Assembly: GCA_020631735.1 (NCBI GenBank)
Contig: CM036197.1
Location: 41,525,880 to 41,589,879, forward strand
DNA length: 64,000 nucleotides
Direction of reading: 5' to 3'
Origin: Saccharum officinarum
Lineage: Eukaryota > Streptophyta > Magnoliopsida > Poales > Poaceae
Numbering within the stretch: the stretch's first letter is position 1; each line of letters opens with the position of its first letter. The translations under genes and the position numbers were made by a program. Positions 20,910 through 31,399 of this stretch are shown here, one piece after another. The notes beneath the pieces were generated by a model, which worked only from the letters and a program-made list of their open reading frames with translations, did no database searches and was not told the origin of the DNA.

Positions 20910-21779
20910 ATATGGGCTTGCTAGCGCTTGTCCAAGCAGGTCGTCCGAACGCCCGCGCCTGTAGCCGTTTCCCACGCTATTTCGTGCACCCACATAGGGC
21001 CCACGCTGCCCTGAACGCACCAACATCGAGAAAGAGGGGGAGGGGCGGTGGATGCATAGCCACCGAGGCGAAGCAACAGAAAGCGAGGAGGAAGATACAA
21101 CACCTGATCTATTTTTTTGAAACATCCAGATATAACACTTACAACATATATCTGAAGACAGATGAAACATTTGAAACATGGATCTGAAACACTTGCAAAA
21201 ATACATGAAAAACGCTTGAAAACCATTGTAAAATATACACAACATCCAAATAAAATACTTGCAACATATGTATCAAATATATGCAACATCTAGATAAACA
21301 CACTTGTTACGTTTAAAAAAACAGATGAAACATTCGAAACACAAACTTGCAACATACATGTACAAAACATATGCAACATCTCGATTTATTTTTGCAACAT
21401 CCATATGAAACACTTGCAAAACACTTGAAACAGACGCTTGCAACATGCGTTTTCAAGCGCAATATCTACTTGCTGCTTGGACAAAAATGGTGTCGACGCG
21501 GAGCTCAACGCCGACGTGGAGCTCGATGCCACGGAGTGGCGCGGAGGTCGCTGGTGTGGAGCTCGATGGCAGCACGGACCTCGGCAGGGGCCGCGTCTAG
21601 CGGATGGAGTGCAGCCGTGACGGGAGGCGCTAGTCCGGGCGGAGGCACACGGCGCGGGCGGGCAGCGGGGGGTGCACGGCGTGAGCGGGGGCGGGTTCCG
21701 TCCTGCGAGCAGGGCGCAAGCGTGCAGAGCGCGCGGGCGGGGTCCATCCGAAGAGACGGACGCCCTGTAAGGAGCATTA
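20910..21779. mobile_element. MULE-like element with internal GCAACAT repeats (about 870 bp)
   Basis: Flanked by AGAAGTATTAT (20899-20909 and 21780-21790), of which 9 bp would be a Mutator-type target duplication. Block B has the single site AAAAGTAATACTTATTG near 58308. The termini share a GGGCGT(T/C)CGGACG-like motif but pair weakly. Inside, 21110-21450 is a degenerate array built on GAAACACTTGCAACAT. The GC-rich right third has ORFs without recognisable homology. Confidence 0.6.
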
Positions 21780-21829
21780 AGAAGTATTATTACTTAATAG
21801 TATTGTGTAAAAATTTTAAAGAGGTATCC

Positions 21830-22073
21830 ACGATCTACCACTCCCTCCGTCCAGACTATGAGAAGCGTGCTGGTCAAATTAGCTCAACTTTGATCAATTT
21901 TATAAAAAAAAATATTAGCATTTATATCTTTAAATAAATTTATTATGAAAATATATTTTATAACTAATCTAATGATACTTATTTTGTTTTGTAAATATTA
22001 GTACTTTTTTATATAATTCTAGTTAAAGTTTGAATTGTTTAATTTATCGGGATGTGCAAATTGCATTCTTTCA
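21830..22073. mobile_element. Stowaway-like MITE, right end degraded
   Basis: CACTCCCTCCGTCC after TA is the Tc1/Mariner (Stowaway) terminus. Block B reads straight from TATCCACAATCTA to ATAACACACATCTGC (62772 onward), showing the empty site with TA at the join. The right inverted repeat is not recognisable. Confidence 0.6.
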
Positions 22074-22387
22074 CTAAGTAATAACACACATCTGCACCAG
22101 CGGTTTAATAAAGCGCGAGGCCACATGCTCACGGAAGGTGACAACGACGCGACGCCGGTGACGGGGATGGGTAGGACAATCGGTTTCTACATTTGGTTTC
22201 TGCAGAAGTCCAGCGTGTGGTTTCTGCAGCTGGCGGGGGCCAAGGAATCGTCTAAAGCGCCACTTCTGAACACGCTGGTGAAGTCAAGCGCGCCAATGTC
22301 GCCTCCTGCCCTGTCCTGGGCTATATATGCACACGCTCGCGTTCACTCTGCCAAGCAACACGACGACGCAAGCTACCGAGCTCCGCC
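22074..22387 (+). promoter_or_regulatory. Displaced promoter and first 5' UTR part of gene A
   Basis: Matches the promoter of gene B (62772-63025): AACACACATCTGCACCAGC, AAAGCGCGAGGCC, GACGCCGG(T/C)GACGGGGAT and the core promoter. The TATA box is CTATATATGC at 22321-22330, so transcription should start near 22350-22355. CAAGCAACACGACGACGCAAGCT is 5' UTR shared with B. The copy stops at GCTCCGCC (22380-22387), where hAT-1 begins; the rest of the gene resumes at 56040. It carries extra sequence between box and upstream region that B lacks. Confidence 0.82.
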
Positions 22388-23730
22388 CAAGGTTTTGGAT
22401 TCAAAATGCAAAAAAAAAAAAAAAATCGGTGGTCACCGAAATGAGCGAATTTCGGAAATTTCGGAAATTTCAGACTGGTTTTCAAGCAAGTTGACCGGTC
22501 AAACAGTTCGTGTTTGACCGAATTTTGACCGAAATTTGACCGAACTAGTCCGAATTTTTTTAATAAAGAACATAGCAACAAATAAATCAGTTAAAAAACG
22601 AGCATAAATTTAATTTCACAATAGCCCAGAAGGACACCACATAAATTGAGCCAATATTTAAACAATTCAGTCCAGAGTTTGTTCATAGTTCCACAAATAG
22701 TCCAGAGTCCAAATTAAGTACACAACATAAGCCAATCCAGAGGCCACTTGAATGAAGTCTAGTTCATCACTCCTCAAATAGTCCAAAGGAGTAGAACTGA
22801 AATTACAGTCCAGCCAGCCATACGTACACTAACAGAAATCGTCCAAAAGTAAGCAACGCAAAAGAAAATGTTAGCTAGCATATTGTCAATTGCCACTGGC
22901 ACCTTTTTGTGTTTCATGGCAGTCATCCACCCATCACCATGTACACACCAAAAAATTACTTCCAGAACTGCTGCTGGAGAGCTGCTGCTGGACTGTACCT
23001 AAAAAAACATTCATAAAACAAAATTTATAAGTTAACTTTAATTAAACAAACAACACTTCAATACTACATATTTTTCAGATGGTTCTATTGATAATATATA
23101 TTGCATTTTGCACAAGTGAGAGATCTGAAGTTAGCAGGTGTGGTCGTGATCGTGAGTATAGGTTTATGAGTGCAGGTATAGGACAGGGCTGGTTGCAATG
23201 CAAGGATTAATTTTGAATGATCCTTGAAGAATCCTTGCAAAGAATGCACCTATGCAAAAACAGGTTACTATCACTTGAGCAACAGTCTACTAAATAAGTA
23301 AATGGATATTAATGTCCTACTGGGTAAGCCACTAGATGACCAATGAATATTTAGAAAGGGTACTGGAGCCCGACTTCTTACGGAAAGTATCACCAAACAT
23401 GGCCAATGAAATCCAATCGAAATGAAAATTTAACCAAAGCCTTGCCTCATCATGAGCAACACATTCCAGCAACTAGTTTAACATGGCAGCATGTTCATAT
23501 AGGTAACAGGATAAATAACAGCTTGCACAATGAAAAGGAAAATTAGAAACATGGAAGTAGCCATTTTCAGACAAATGGAAAAGTTTACCGTCTACAACAG
23601 ATATATTGCAGAGAATTGACTATTTGTAAATTATGATCAAATGAAAAAGATAACAACTATATAGAGATATATTGCAGAGAACTGCAGAGAATTGACTTAC
23701 CTTGCCTTACCTTGACAGAAGAGTCATGCT
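22388..23730 (-). other. hAT-1 3' terminal non-coding region
   Basis: Holds the 15-base terminus, an A15 run at 22409-22423, subterminal CGGAAATTTCGG repeats and about 1.1 kb of AT-rich sequence with no coding signal on either strand; it presumably contains the transposase 3' UTR. Confidence 0.6.
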
Positions 23731-23734
23731 ACTC

Positions 23735-24445
23735 TCTCTCATAGAGAGTAGAGAGGCTTTGAGTCCTCATCCTTTTAAGTCTTCCAGATCTGCGGCTATT
23801 AGGATTACCATCTTCCTCACCTAAAGCCTCTATGTCTTCTTCAACACTTGGTGCAGTTTGCACAGCCTCATCATCATCACAATTGTCTTCATCATCACTG
23901 TCATCATCACCTTCAGCTAAGTCCTCATCAAACTCATCCTCATTATGTTCTTCATCACTTTCCCCAACTTAAACTCAATCTCCTCATCCTCAAACTCCCT
24001 AGCCCTCTTTCCACGAGATGAATTGCCTAGCTGGTTTCGACATAGATCATCCAAACTAGGGCCTACATCATTCATAGATCTATCTAACCAGTCCCATATT
24101 GGATTGTTCTCATCAAAAATTGCAGCATCTAACATCATAGAACATGGATCAACTTCCTTGTCCTTCTGCTGATATCCACTGTCCTCTCGGATACGCTCCT
24201 TCAAGTTATAATGGACATACACAAGCTTATGCAACTTGTCATAGCCTAGCTTGTTTCTAATCTTTGTATGCACCAGTGCAAAAGTACTCCAATTTCTCTC
24301 ACGACCACTAGATGACACACATTGTGAAACAATACGTAATGCATACTTCTGTAAAGTAGGCACTTCTCCTCCAAACTGGAACCACCAATCAGCTGCCACA
24401 ATGGGAATGGAAGTCAGCCACAAGAAAAAGCACAGGTTCAACAAT
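23735..24445 (-). CDS. hAT-1 transposase, C-terminal exon (dimerization domain)
   Basis: The minus strand reads ADWWFQFGGEVPTLQKYALR, IVSQCVSSSGRERNWSTFAL and KLHKLVYVHYNLK, the hAT C-terminal dimerization signature including the conserved WW. It continues with NPIWDWLDRS. The open frame stops at 23917, but near 23955 the adjacent frame takes over with an acidic tail (EEHNEDEFDEDLAEGDDD) and a basic RRSRRLKRMR end to about 23735, so one frameshift separates domain and tail. Confidence 0.87.
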
Positions 24446-24499
24446 TCAATGGACATGTAACTAAAATATTGAATTAGTTGGGCTTGTTCACATGCTTGC

Positions 24500-24660
24500 A
24501 TTAAGCTGCTGCTGTAGCGTACTGGTTCTGTAGTAAATTGAGAGAAAAAAGGTGCAGCTATAGCAACAGCACCTGATTGCTGTAGAAAAAAAGGTGCATC
24601 TAAAGCAACACCATATTGCTGTAGAAAAAAGGTACAGCTGCAGCAACAGCACCATTGTTG
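24500..24660. repeat. Tandem repeat, about 45-bp unit, three copies
   Basis: TTGCTGTAGAAAAAAGGTGCA(G/T)CTA(T/A)AGCAACA recurs three times with small changes, in what is probably the last intron of the hAT-1 transposase. The ORF through it is a by-product of the repeat. Confidence 0.75.
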
Positions 24661-24788
24661 CAAAATTTGGAGGGACATGTTGAAACAAGAGATGCTCTAG
24701 AATTACACTACTCAATTATAGCCCCTTCATCTCCCAAACTTAAACAAGCATCCAACATACAATAAATTAGACTAGATGATACTTACTT

Positions 24789-24996
24789 GGGGACATAGAT
24801 GTTGCTCCAGCACGTGCGATGGGGCAATTGAACCTCCCAAGGCATTCCCGAAAGACGGATATTTCCTTGATTGCCTGAACAACATCATCAGAAGTTTGTG
24901 CCATCTTCTCTATTGGGTCTGTTAGTGCTAAATAAAATTCTAGTTTGCTGCAAAAGTTGTGCTTGTAATGGGTCTCAGGATCAAGAACAACAGCTA
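24789..24996 (-). CDS. hAT-1 transposase exon 4
   Basis: Reads AVVLDPETHYKHNFCSKLEF and IKEISVFRECLGRFNCPIAR. LDPETHYK corresponds to the (L)DPRxK-type segment before the dimerization domain in hAT proteins. Bordered by an acceptor (TTATGTAG) near 24997 and a donor (CCCCAA|GTAAGTA) near 24788. Confidence 0.75.
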
Positions 24997-25069
24997 CATA
25001 AGGTGGAAAAGAGTTAGAATTTATGGCAGTACAACATGTAACATTGAAATTTAGTAGTAGTATTAATAC

Positions 25070-25274
25070 CTGCAACCATTAATGTGTTTCTTTCCATATT
25101 GTCAACCCTCCTTGTCACCTTACTCATAAACCGATCAAACTGTCTTGTTCCTATGCCAAGCTGAACTTCCATTGCTTGTATGGCTGCCATCATCCTCGGT
25201 TTGAACCCAGAAAGTGTGCATGACTTATGTGTATCTGCATATTGCAGAACCAAATAAAGTGGTTTCAGTGCATC
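25070..25274 (-). CDS. hAT-1 transposase exon 3, downstream part
   Basis: Continues the exon broken by the small copia element: LKPLYLVLQYADTHKSCTLS, MMAAIQAMEVQLG and FDRFMSKVTRRVDNMERNTL. The donor GTTGCAG|GTATTAA lies at 25069. The reading frame joins exactly to the upstream part when the copia and one copy of GCATC are ignored. Confidence 0.8.
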
Positions 25275-26179
25275 TGTTGGAGTATATGTTTAGGCCCATG
25301 TGGCTAAGGCCCATGTGGCCCATGTATGGAGTCTATATAGCTACCCTTCTAGGGTTAGCCAAGTAACAGAGAATAATTCCTCAAACATGGTATCGGAGCA
25401 GTGGACGCCGGGACGCCAAATCCTTTACAGTAAGACCAGAAGAGTCAAATTCCACAGAACAAGAATTGTCAGCTGTAAAACGTTGAATAGAAAGAAGATT
25501 ATGAAACATAGAAGGAGCAACAAGAACATCAGGAAGACGAAAGGAGCCATGAGCACCGGCGGTACCCACAGATGAGACTGGAATACAAGAACCATTTGTG
25601 ACCATAATGGATGAAGGAAGAGAGGAAGAGGGAGAGTGAGTCAACAAAAGTATACCGGGGTCAGGAGTAGTGTGGTAGGTGGCCCCCGAATCAGCGATCC
25701 ACTCGGGTTCGACCGGAGGTGTCAGGCCCATGGTGCTGAACGAGCGAGCCAGGGCCGCCTGATCCCAGCCGGTGCCCCCTGGTGGAGTCCTGGAGGGTGG
25801 AAACCACGGTGTTGCAGGGATGGCGCCGAGTAGAGGACCAGCAGGAGGAGCTCCGGTGAGCATGACCACTGGTGGGCGAGTGTCGGCTCCATTAACGTGG
25901 TAGGGCCACATGGAGATGCGACCGGACCACAGGTTCTGGAACGAAGGCCATGGTGCCCCCCCCCCGTGTGGTCCGGCCGGTGCCGGAGCCTGGTGGTGAC
26001 TGCCCGTGTGTTCTTTCTTGTTCAGCCTCGAACTCCGCTGCGTCGGTAGTTCAGACTGCGGGGGGGTGTTGGAGTATATGTTTAGGCCCATGTGGCTAAG
26101 GCCCATGTGGCCCATGTATGGAGTCTATATAGCTACCCTTCTAGGGTTAGCCAAGTAACAGAGAATAATTCCTCAAACA
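25275..26179 (+). mobile_element. Rearranged mini copia element (905 bp) in hAT-1 transposase exon
   Basis: Two near-identical 113-bp LTRs (25275-25387 and 26067-26179), each TGTTGGAGTATATG...CCTCAAACA, flanked by GCATC (25270-25274 and 26180-26184). TGGTATCGGAGCA right after the left LTR is a tRNA-Met primer site, and a G7 tract precedes the right LTR, so the element points in the plus direction. Its coding remnant, however, lies on the minus strand. Confidence 0.9.
25391..26060 (-). pseudogene. Copia gag-protease remnant, antisense to its own LTRs
   Basis: The minus strand holds a proline-rich gag C-terminal part, then the protease motif EWIADSGATYHTT, followed by NLLSIQRFTADNSCSVEFDS and LTVKDLASRRPLLR. 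This is the region leading to GAG-pre-integrase in copia pol. It stops where the PBS begins; RT, integrase and RNase H are missing. Relative to LTRs and PBS the segment is inverted. Confidence 0.85.
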
Positions 26180-26184
26180 GCATC

Positions 26185-26675
26185 TACCACCCACTTCAGT
26201 GCAGACCACCGTGTAGAACTTGTCAAGCACGCTTCCGTGTACTCATAGTACTCATCATCCTTCCAGTCACTATCCTTCCAATCTTGTGAAACCATCCAAG
26301 CTCGGAGATATTCTTTCTTGTCAAGGAAACTCTGGAGGAACATAAATACATTTCCAAAGCGAGTAGCATTAGGTCTTATCAATTCCCCACCAATCTTCTT
26401 CTTCATCTCATCATGCAGCCTGTTATGGTTGTACAGAAACCTACAGATATGCTTGGCACTTGCAACAACATTAGCAACCTTTCGAAACTTGCCAATGTCC
26501 TTCAACATGAGGTTGATAGTGTGAGCAGCACATGGCTGCCAGAAAATATGCTTGTATTCCCCAATTAGCTTCTCACATGCTTTCTTGTAATTTGACCCAT
26601 TGTCTGTGACAATTTGAACTACCAATTCAGGGCCAATTTTCTGAACCACCTTTCTAATTTCCCGATGTATAAAAT
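26185..26675 (-). CDS. hAT-1 transposase exon 3, upstream part (catalytic region)
   Basis: After the acceptor CTATGCAG at 26676 it reads DFIHREIRKVVQKIGPELVV, then QIVTDNGSNYKKA with the second catalytic aspartate, CAAHTINLMLKDIGKF (C/H motif of hAT) and LYNHNRLHDEMKK. It ends in ALKWVVDA at the copia insertion. Confidence 0.87.
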
Positions 26676-26699
26676 CTGCATAGCCCCAAAATATAGTAC

Positions 26700-26990
26700 A
26701 AATTAACAGCATGTTACTAACAGTAAACACATTAAGCTTAAAAGTATGTACATGCCCATCTACTAACAGCTTAGTAGTAGAAGTTAACTGCATGTTACTA
26801 ACAGTAAACACATTCAGCTTAACAACATGGAAAAAAACCTTAAAAGAGACCATCTAAACTAACAGCTTAGTAGTAGAAATTAACAACATGTGAAATTAAC
26901 AGTAAACACATTCAGCTTACCAACATGGGAAATAACTTAAAAAAGACCATCTAAACTAACAGCTTAGTAGTAGAAATTAACAACATGGGT
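26700..26990. repeat. Intronic tandem repeat, about 95-bp unit, three copies
   Basis: The block AACAGTAAACACATTCAGCTT ... CTAACAGCTTAGTAGTAGAA is repeated three times within the intron between hAT-1 exons 2 and 3, with spacer differences. Confidence 0.8.
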
Positions 26991-27038
26991 ATGGGAAAAT
27001 AAAGAGATGGAAGAAAATAAATGAGAATAACAACTTAC

Positions 27039-27907
27039 CAGCACTTTGCTTGTGGCCAGATACATCAATTGACTTCAGGAAGAATATGCGTGCATTACAA
27101 TACACCATGAAGTTGATGATGGCCATGCCGATAGATCCTGTCCATGAGTCACACATGATAGTCACACCATATTGCTGCCAACCTTGCTTGAACTGTTCGA
27201 GAGAATTTTCAGCTTCCTCAAAGTTTGCTTCCAAGAATTCCCCATCAATTACATGTCCTGTAGGAATCTGTGCTGTAGTCCCTAGCTGCTGAGTAAGCCT
27301 AATTGCACTCCGAAAGTACGGGCAATCAGCTTTCAGCCCAGGAATGTCATTCGCATGGAAAAACTTTGCCCATGCTTGTCCAAGCTTCTCTCTAGATCCC
27401 ACTTGAAGTACAGTGTCAATTCTAGGCTGCACAGGTGCTTTGTTGCGTGCCAAATCCTTGTCAAAGTAGGCAGTGACACTGCTTTTACCAACAGAAACAC
27501 GGACACCTTTGCCACTCCCACACCTCCTCTCTATTGCACGAGAAAGGTTCTTATCTGCCAATTGCTTCCTAATATCCAAACGGACTTGGTCTTCTTCATC
27601 ACTTGCAAGGTCAATCACTTCCTGTCCTTGCAGCCCTTGCATGAGATCTCTCTCCAACCTGAGCATACGTTCCTTTTTTTCTTTTTTATTATCCATTGAT
27701 GTCTTTCGTAACTCCCTCATTGCATCCCGCACAGCTCTAGGCACACTGGGGCATGACTTCACTTCACCAACTATACACCCAAGATGGTCCCTAAACCTTG
27801 TTGCACCTCCACCTTTGTTTGTAGTCAGACAGTACCCACATTTGAAACCTTGGCCGGCAAGCTTTGAGCCATGCATCCACACCTTGTTAATGTTTCCATC
27901 ATTATGG
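27039..27907 (-). CDS. hAT-1 transposase exon 2 (BED finger, DUF659)
   Basis: The BED zinc finger comes first: CGYCLTTNKGGGATRFRDHL with a following GCIVGEVKSCP. Next come basic and acidic linkers, AWAKFFHANDIPGLKADCPY, and GVTIMCDSWTGSIGMAIINF with the first catalytic aspartate (DUF659). The exon runs from an acceptor (GAATGTAG) to a strong donor (CTG|GTAAGT at 27034-27038). The BED finger binds the element termini. Confidence 0.87.
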
Positions 27908-29075
27908 TCTACATTCCAAAAGCAAAGTATTAGAAATTAAAACATGGAAATTCAAGCAATAAATTCGAAATAGCCAGCTAAGTGAGGGCAAAAAAAAAAG
28001 ACTACATCTGTAACTTGGACATGTATCTGTTAACTAAAGATTTTCTATTTTCAACAAGGGCTGAATAGTCATAGCCTGTCATCATTATAATGGTGGTGTC
28101 CATAAATGACAAAACCCTTTTCTGAATACAGCAGTGGACATAACAAACCACTGCTTCCAAGATCTTAGACATTGGTAAAGAACATACTCAAAGAAAACTT
28201 CCTTGAGTTTGACAGGCAATGGTTTCCCACTATCTCTAACTATCAATACCATGGGGAACAGGACTAAAAATATTCAGAGATATGGAAAAAAGAATGCAGT
28301 CTAAACCAGACCACGGTACAAAGCAGTTTCTACTCAACTAAATAAACAAGGAACTAGTTACTGATTAACTATCTTATCCATGATTATGCACACTTCGGAT
28401 TTCGAGCTTTTCCGCTAACTAATTTTTTTTTGAAGAAACTAAAGGGGCCAAGGCCCCTGCAGGTAGCTTTATTAAACAAAAAACAAGAGGGAACACAGGT
28501 TCACAGGAAAGCAAGAAACAAAAAAGGAGGAACTAAGGCTAAAATAGGCTGATCAACAAGCTGATCACCTTCAGGAAACAAAGAAAGAATTCCACTAACT
28601 AATTAGATGGAGTACCCAAAGATATGATACCTAATTAGAAGTTTAATGCACTAAGAATCCCACGTAACTCCATCCAATAAAGTCGTAGTAGCATAATAAG
28701 TGAAAGACCATCACTGAAATGACAGTCCCATGTATTTGTAACATTAACAGGCTCCTTGTTTATACTAATCACGTTGGTACTATTAACTGCTGATCTTCTA
28801 GCTTATTGGAGGCATAGAAAATATTGCAACTTAAAGGAAGATATACTACTATCTGATCAGGTATGACAGTCACACCTCACAATAGTCAGATTACAAAAAC
28901 ATACTTTTTTATTAAAAAAAAGATGAACTAAATCTAACTGGGGCGTGCTTAAAATTGATGATACAACAATAACAGAACCACCATGCTATACCACAAATAA
29001 TCAATCCATACAAATCAGAGGTATGCAACTATGATGTCGATCTCTATAAAACATGGTACTCTATTTTACGTATAC
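27908..29075 (-). other. Intron of hAT-1 transposase gene
   Basis: About 1.17 kb of AT-rich non-coding DNA between a donor (CAAG|GTATACG at 29070-29075) and the acceptor at 27908. It contains the LINE fragment at 28425-28594; nothing else is recognised. Confidence 0.65.
28425..28594 (-). mobile_element. 5'-truncated LINE 3' end (about 170 bp) in hAT-1 intron
   Basis: CTAACTAATT is present on both sides (28415-28424 and 28595-28604). The T run at 28423-28431 is a poly(A) tail on the minus strand, preceded by AATAAAGCTACCTGCAGGGGCCTTGGCCCC, a LINE-type 3' end. Confidence 0.78.
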
Positions 29076-29263
29076 CTTGAGAAGCTGCTGCCGGCAGTGG
29101 TGCTGCAGATGCCGCCGGAAGGGGTGCTGCAGCTGGCGCCGGCAGTGGTGCTGCAGGTGGTGCCGCCCTTGGTGCTGCCCTTGCATGGCCATCTGTAGCA
29201 ACACCAAGGCCAACGCTTGCACTACCCCTGGCCCTCATGTGAGTGATGCTGCTGCTACTGCTA
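29076..29263 (-). CDS. hAT-1 transposase first coding exon (low complexity)
   Basis: From ATG at 29238 (minus) it reads MRARGSASVGLGVATDGH followed by an Ala/Pro/Leu repeat (APLPAPAAAPLPAA) up to the donor CAAG|GTATACG. TTTCAG just upstream is a plausible acceptor at 29264, which would make the preceding exon non-coding. Such A/P-rich leaders before the BED finger are common in hAT proteins. Confidence 0.62.
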
Positions 29264-29316
29264 CTGAAACGATCTCGATTTTCCTCGAAGGGAAAATCCA
29301 CAGATACGATTTATAA

Positions 29317-30757
29317 TGTAGTAGATCACGAGAGCAATCCATCACATTATCAATTATCAGCTGATATCATAGTCATTCATCGTAGAATTACAAGTCACAA
29401 GACTTTACAACACTGATTAACACACCTATTACATCAACTAATCTAGCGGAAACGCACACACATCTTCATCAGAGTCGTAGCGCATCGGCGGGTGAAGGCT
29501 CCTCCTTCACGGTAGTCATCAGAGTTGGCGTAGAATGTCAGCGGGCGTAGACTCCATCTTCTCAACCACACTTGAGCGTAGGCACGAGACCATCTACTCC
29601 TAATCCAAGTCCTAGTGGTCGTCGTAGATTTCATCCAAACCTGTCCAAAATCTATCAGTACGATTTGTACTGGCCACTGTCTCCCACCCTATGCTTTTAC
29701 GTATGCTTTGTGGTAAGTGGAATGCAAAGGTAGAAGAGAAGTCCTATATATGGCTGTAGGTTTCCTATGCAAGTTCATCAAGTTTTAATCCATCTCATCC
29801 ACACGTCCTCCCATCCCATCACACACATCTCACCACATTCTCACACTCTCTAGGAGGCAAGGACGACTCCCGCTCGTACCTTGCCTCAACGGCCAAAGCC
29901 GGATCCAACACCAAAACCCATGGAAAAGATAGAAAGGACTCCTCTCACTAATCACGTGAAGCGTAGGTCATGGGAATGTCCATATCCGTGGACGCGGATA
30001 TACGTATAGATCGATCAACTCTATAGAGTGTGTACACCTGGAAATCCACATGATCACCATCATCGGTGGTGCCCCACCTAGGCCGATGCCGACTGCCTCC
30101 CAACCGGTACGGTACCACCCTACCACTCAGCCCTGGGCCACCCCGGAGTCCACCGAAATGCTAAGACTGTGAGACGTAGTACCAGGCCCCCAAGGTCACT
30201 ACGCTGTCTTAGGAGGGTGTGGGCCCCCATGCCCGTACCTCCATACACTATCACCTTCCAACCTAGTAGTAGTGGCACCGCCCTAGTCAGTCGGGTAATC
30301 GTCTCCCGCCCATCGGGAGCGAGTGGTGTGCACGAAGGGTCCCATGGTTCCGATTCTCAAGACATACCCGTCCTTAGGGGGACCGGACATGATATCTTCT
30401 CAAGAGGATAACCAACACCCTGTGCCTCGACGGCTCCTCCACCGGGGATAACCAACACTCCGTCTGCTCACACATGCACCCGCCACAGGTACCTCTCACG
30501 AGGAATGCCCAGGTCGCACTCCTCTGGCAAGACTTGCCCCAAAGACTCGACGTGGGATCCTGTCCGATCGACTCAACCCTCACCACACACTCAAGACGCA
30601 CATCAAGATCTACCCAAGTTCATTATCCAGTTTTACCAAGTTATCAGCACCACGTGCCTTATCCACTCACGTTATCCCTTCACCAAACATCACATCACAG
30701 GTATAATGCGTAGTGAAAGTAAAGCAGTAAGTAGAATGCGAGCGTCTAGCCTATCAG
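29317..30757 (-). repeat. Long Gypsy-type LTR, 3' part (left of hAT-2)
   Basis: In minus orientation this is the LTR end ...GTGATCTACTACA. With 51181-55485 it makes about 5.7 kb once hAT-2 and one CCTATCAG copy are removed; sequence on the two sides of the hAT-2 site reads as continuous. The ORFs here have no recognisable homology. Confidence 0.6.
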
Positions 30758-30929
30758 TAAGGATGTCAGCGGATCGGGTTCGGTTCGGGTATCCGTGGTT
30801 TTCAGTTCTCCAGTTTTTGGGTTTGGTGCCTGTTTTTCGCCCATAGTTTTGCGGGTTCGGATACCTGAAATACCGCGGGTTTGGGGCGGATACTAATTTT
30901 CACCCGTGGTGCTCCATTGGATCCTCGAA

Positions 30930-31262
30930 AGATGCAGCCCAACAAAGGCCCAGCTAGCAACCCTAACTCCCTCAGCTGGCCATCGAGGCGTCGACTCATC
31001 ACTCACTCGACCTAGCACCCAGGCGCCGCGCGATAGCGCGAGAGGCGACTAGGGCACACGGCACGACGGCCTGCATCAGGTGCGACCGTGCTCCGACGGG
31101 TGACCTCGCCGTCTCACCAGCCTCGGCGCCTGGCCAGTCCGTGACCTCGCCGGCATCTCCAGCCTTGCCTCCGCGACCTCACGTCCTCACCCCATCGCCA
31201 GTTCGTGACCTCACCGAGACGCCGACCTCCCCACCTCGCCGACAAATCCAGCAGTCCAGCAG
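30930..31262 (+). other. hAT-2 first (5' UTR) exon
   Basis: GC-rich with repeated GACCTCGCCG motifs and no long ORF. It ends at a good donor, CAGCAG|GTACGAC near 31262, and the next acceptor in the same orientation is at 32426. Confidence 0.5.
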
Positions 31263-31399
31263 GTACGACGACACATCCCTTCCCTAGATCTCAAGAGCTC
31301 TGCCAATTTTCATGGTGTGTTCTAAGGACTTAGTGTGTTCCCTGATGTGGTTGACGATGATGTTGTTTTGATTCATTTTGAGGCTAATTGCTACTACGA

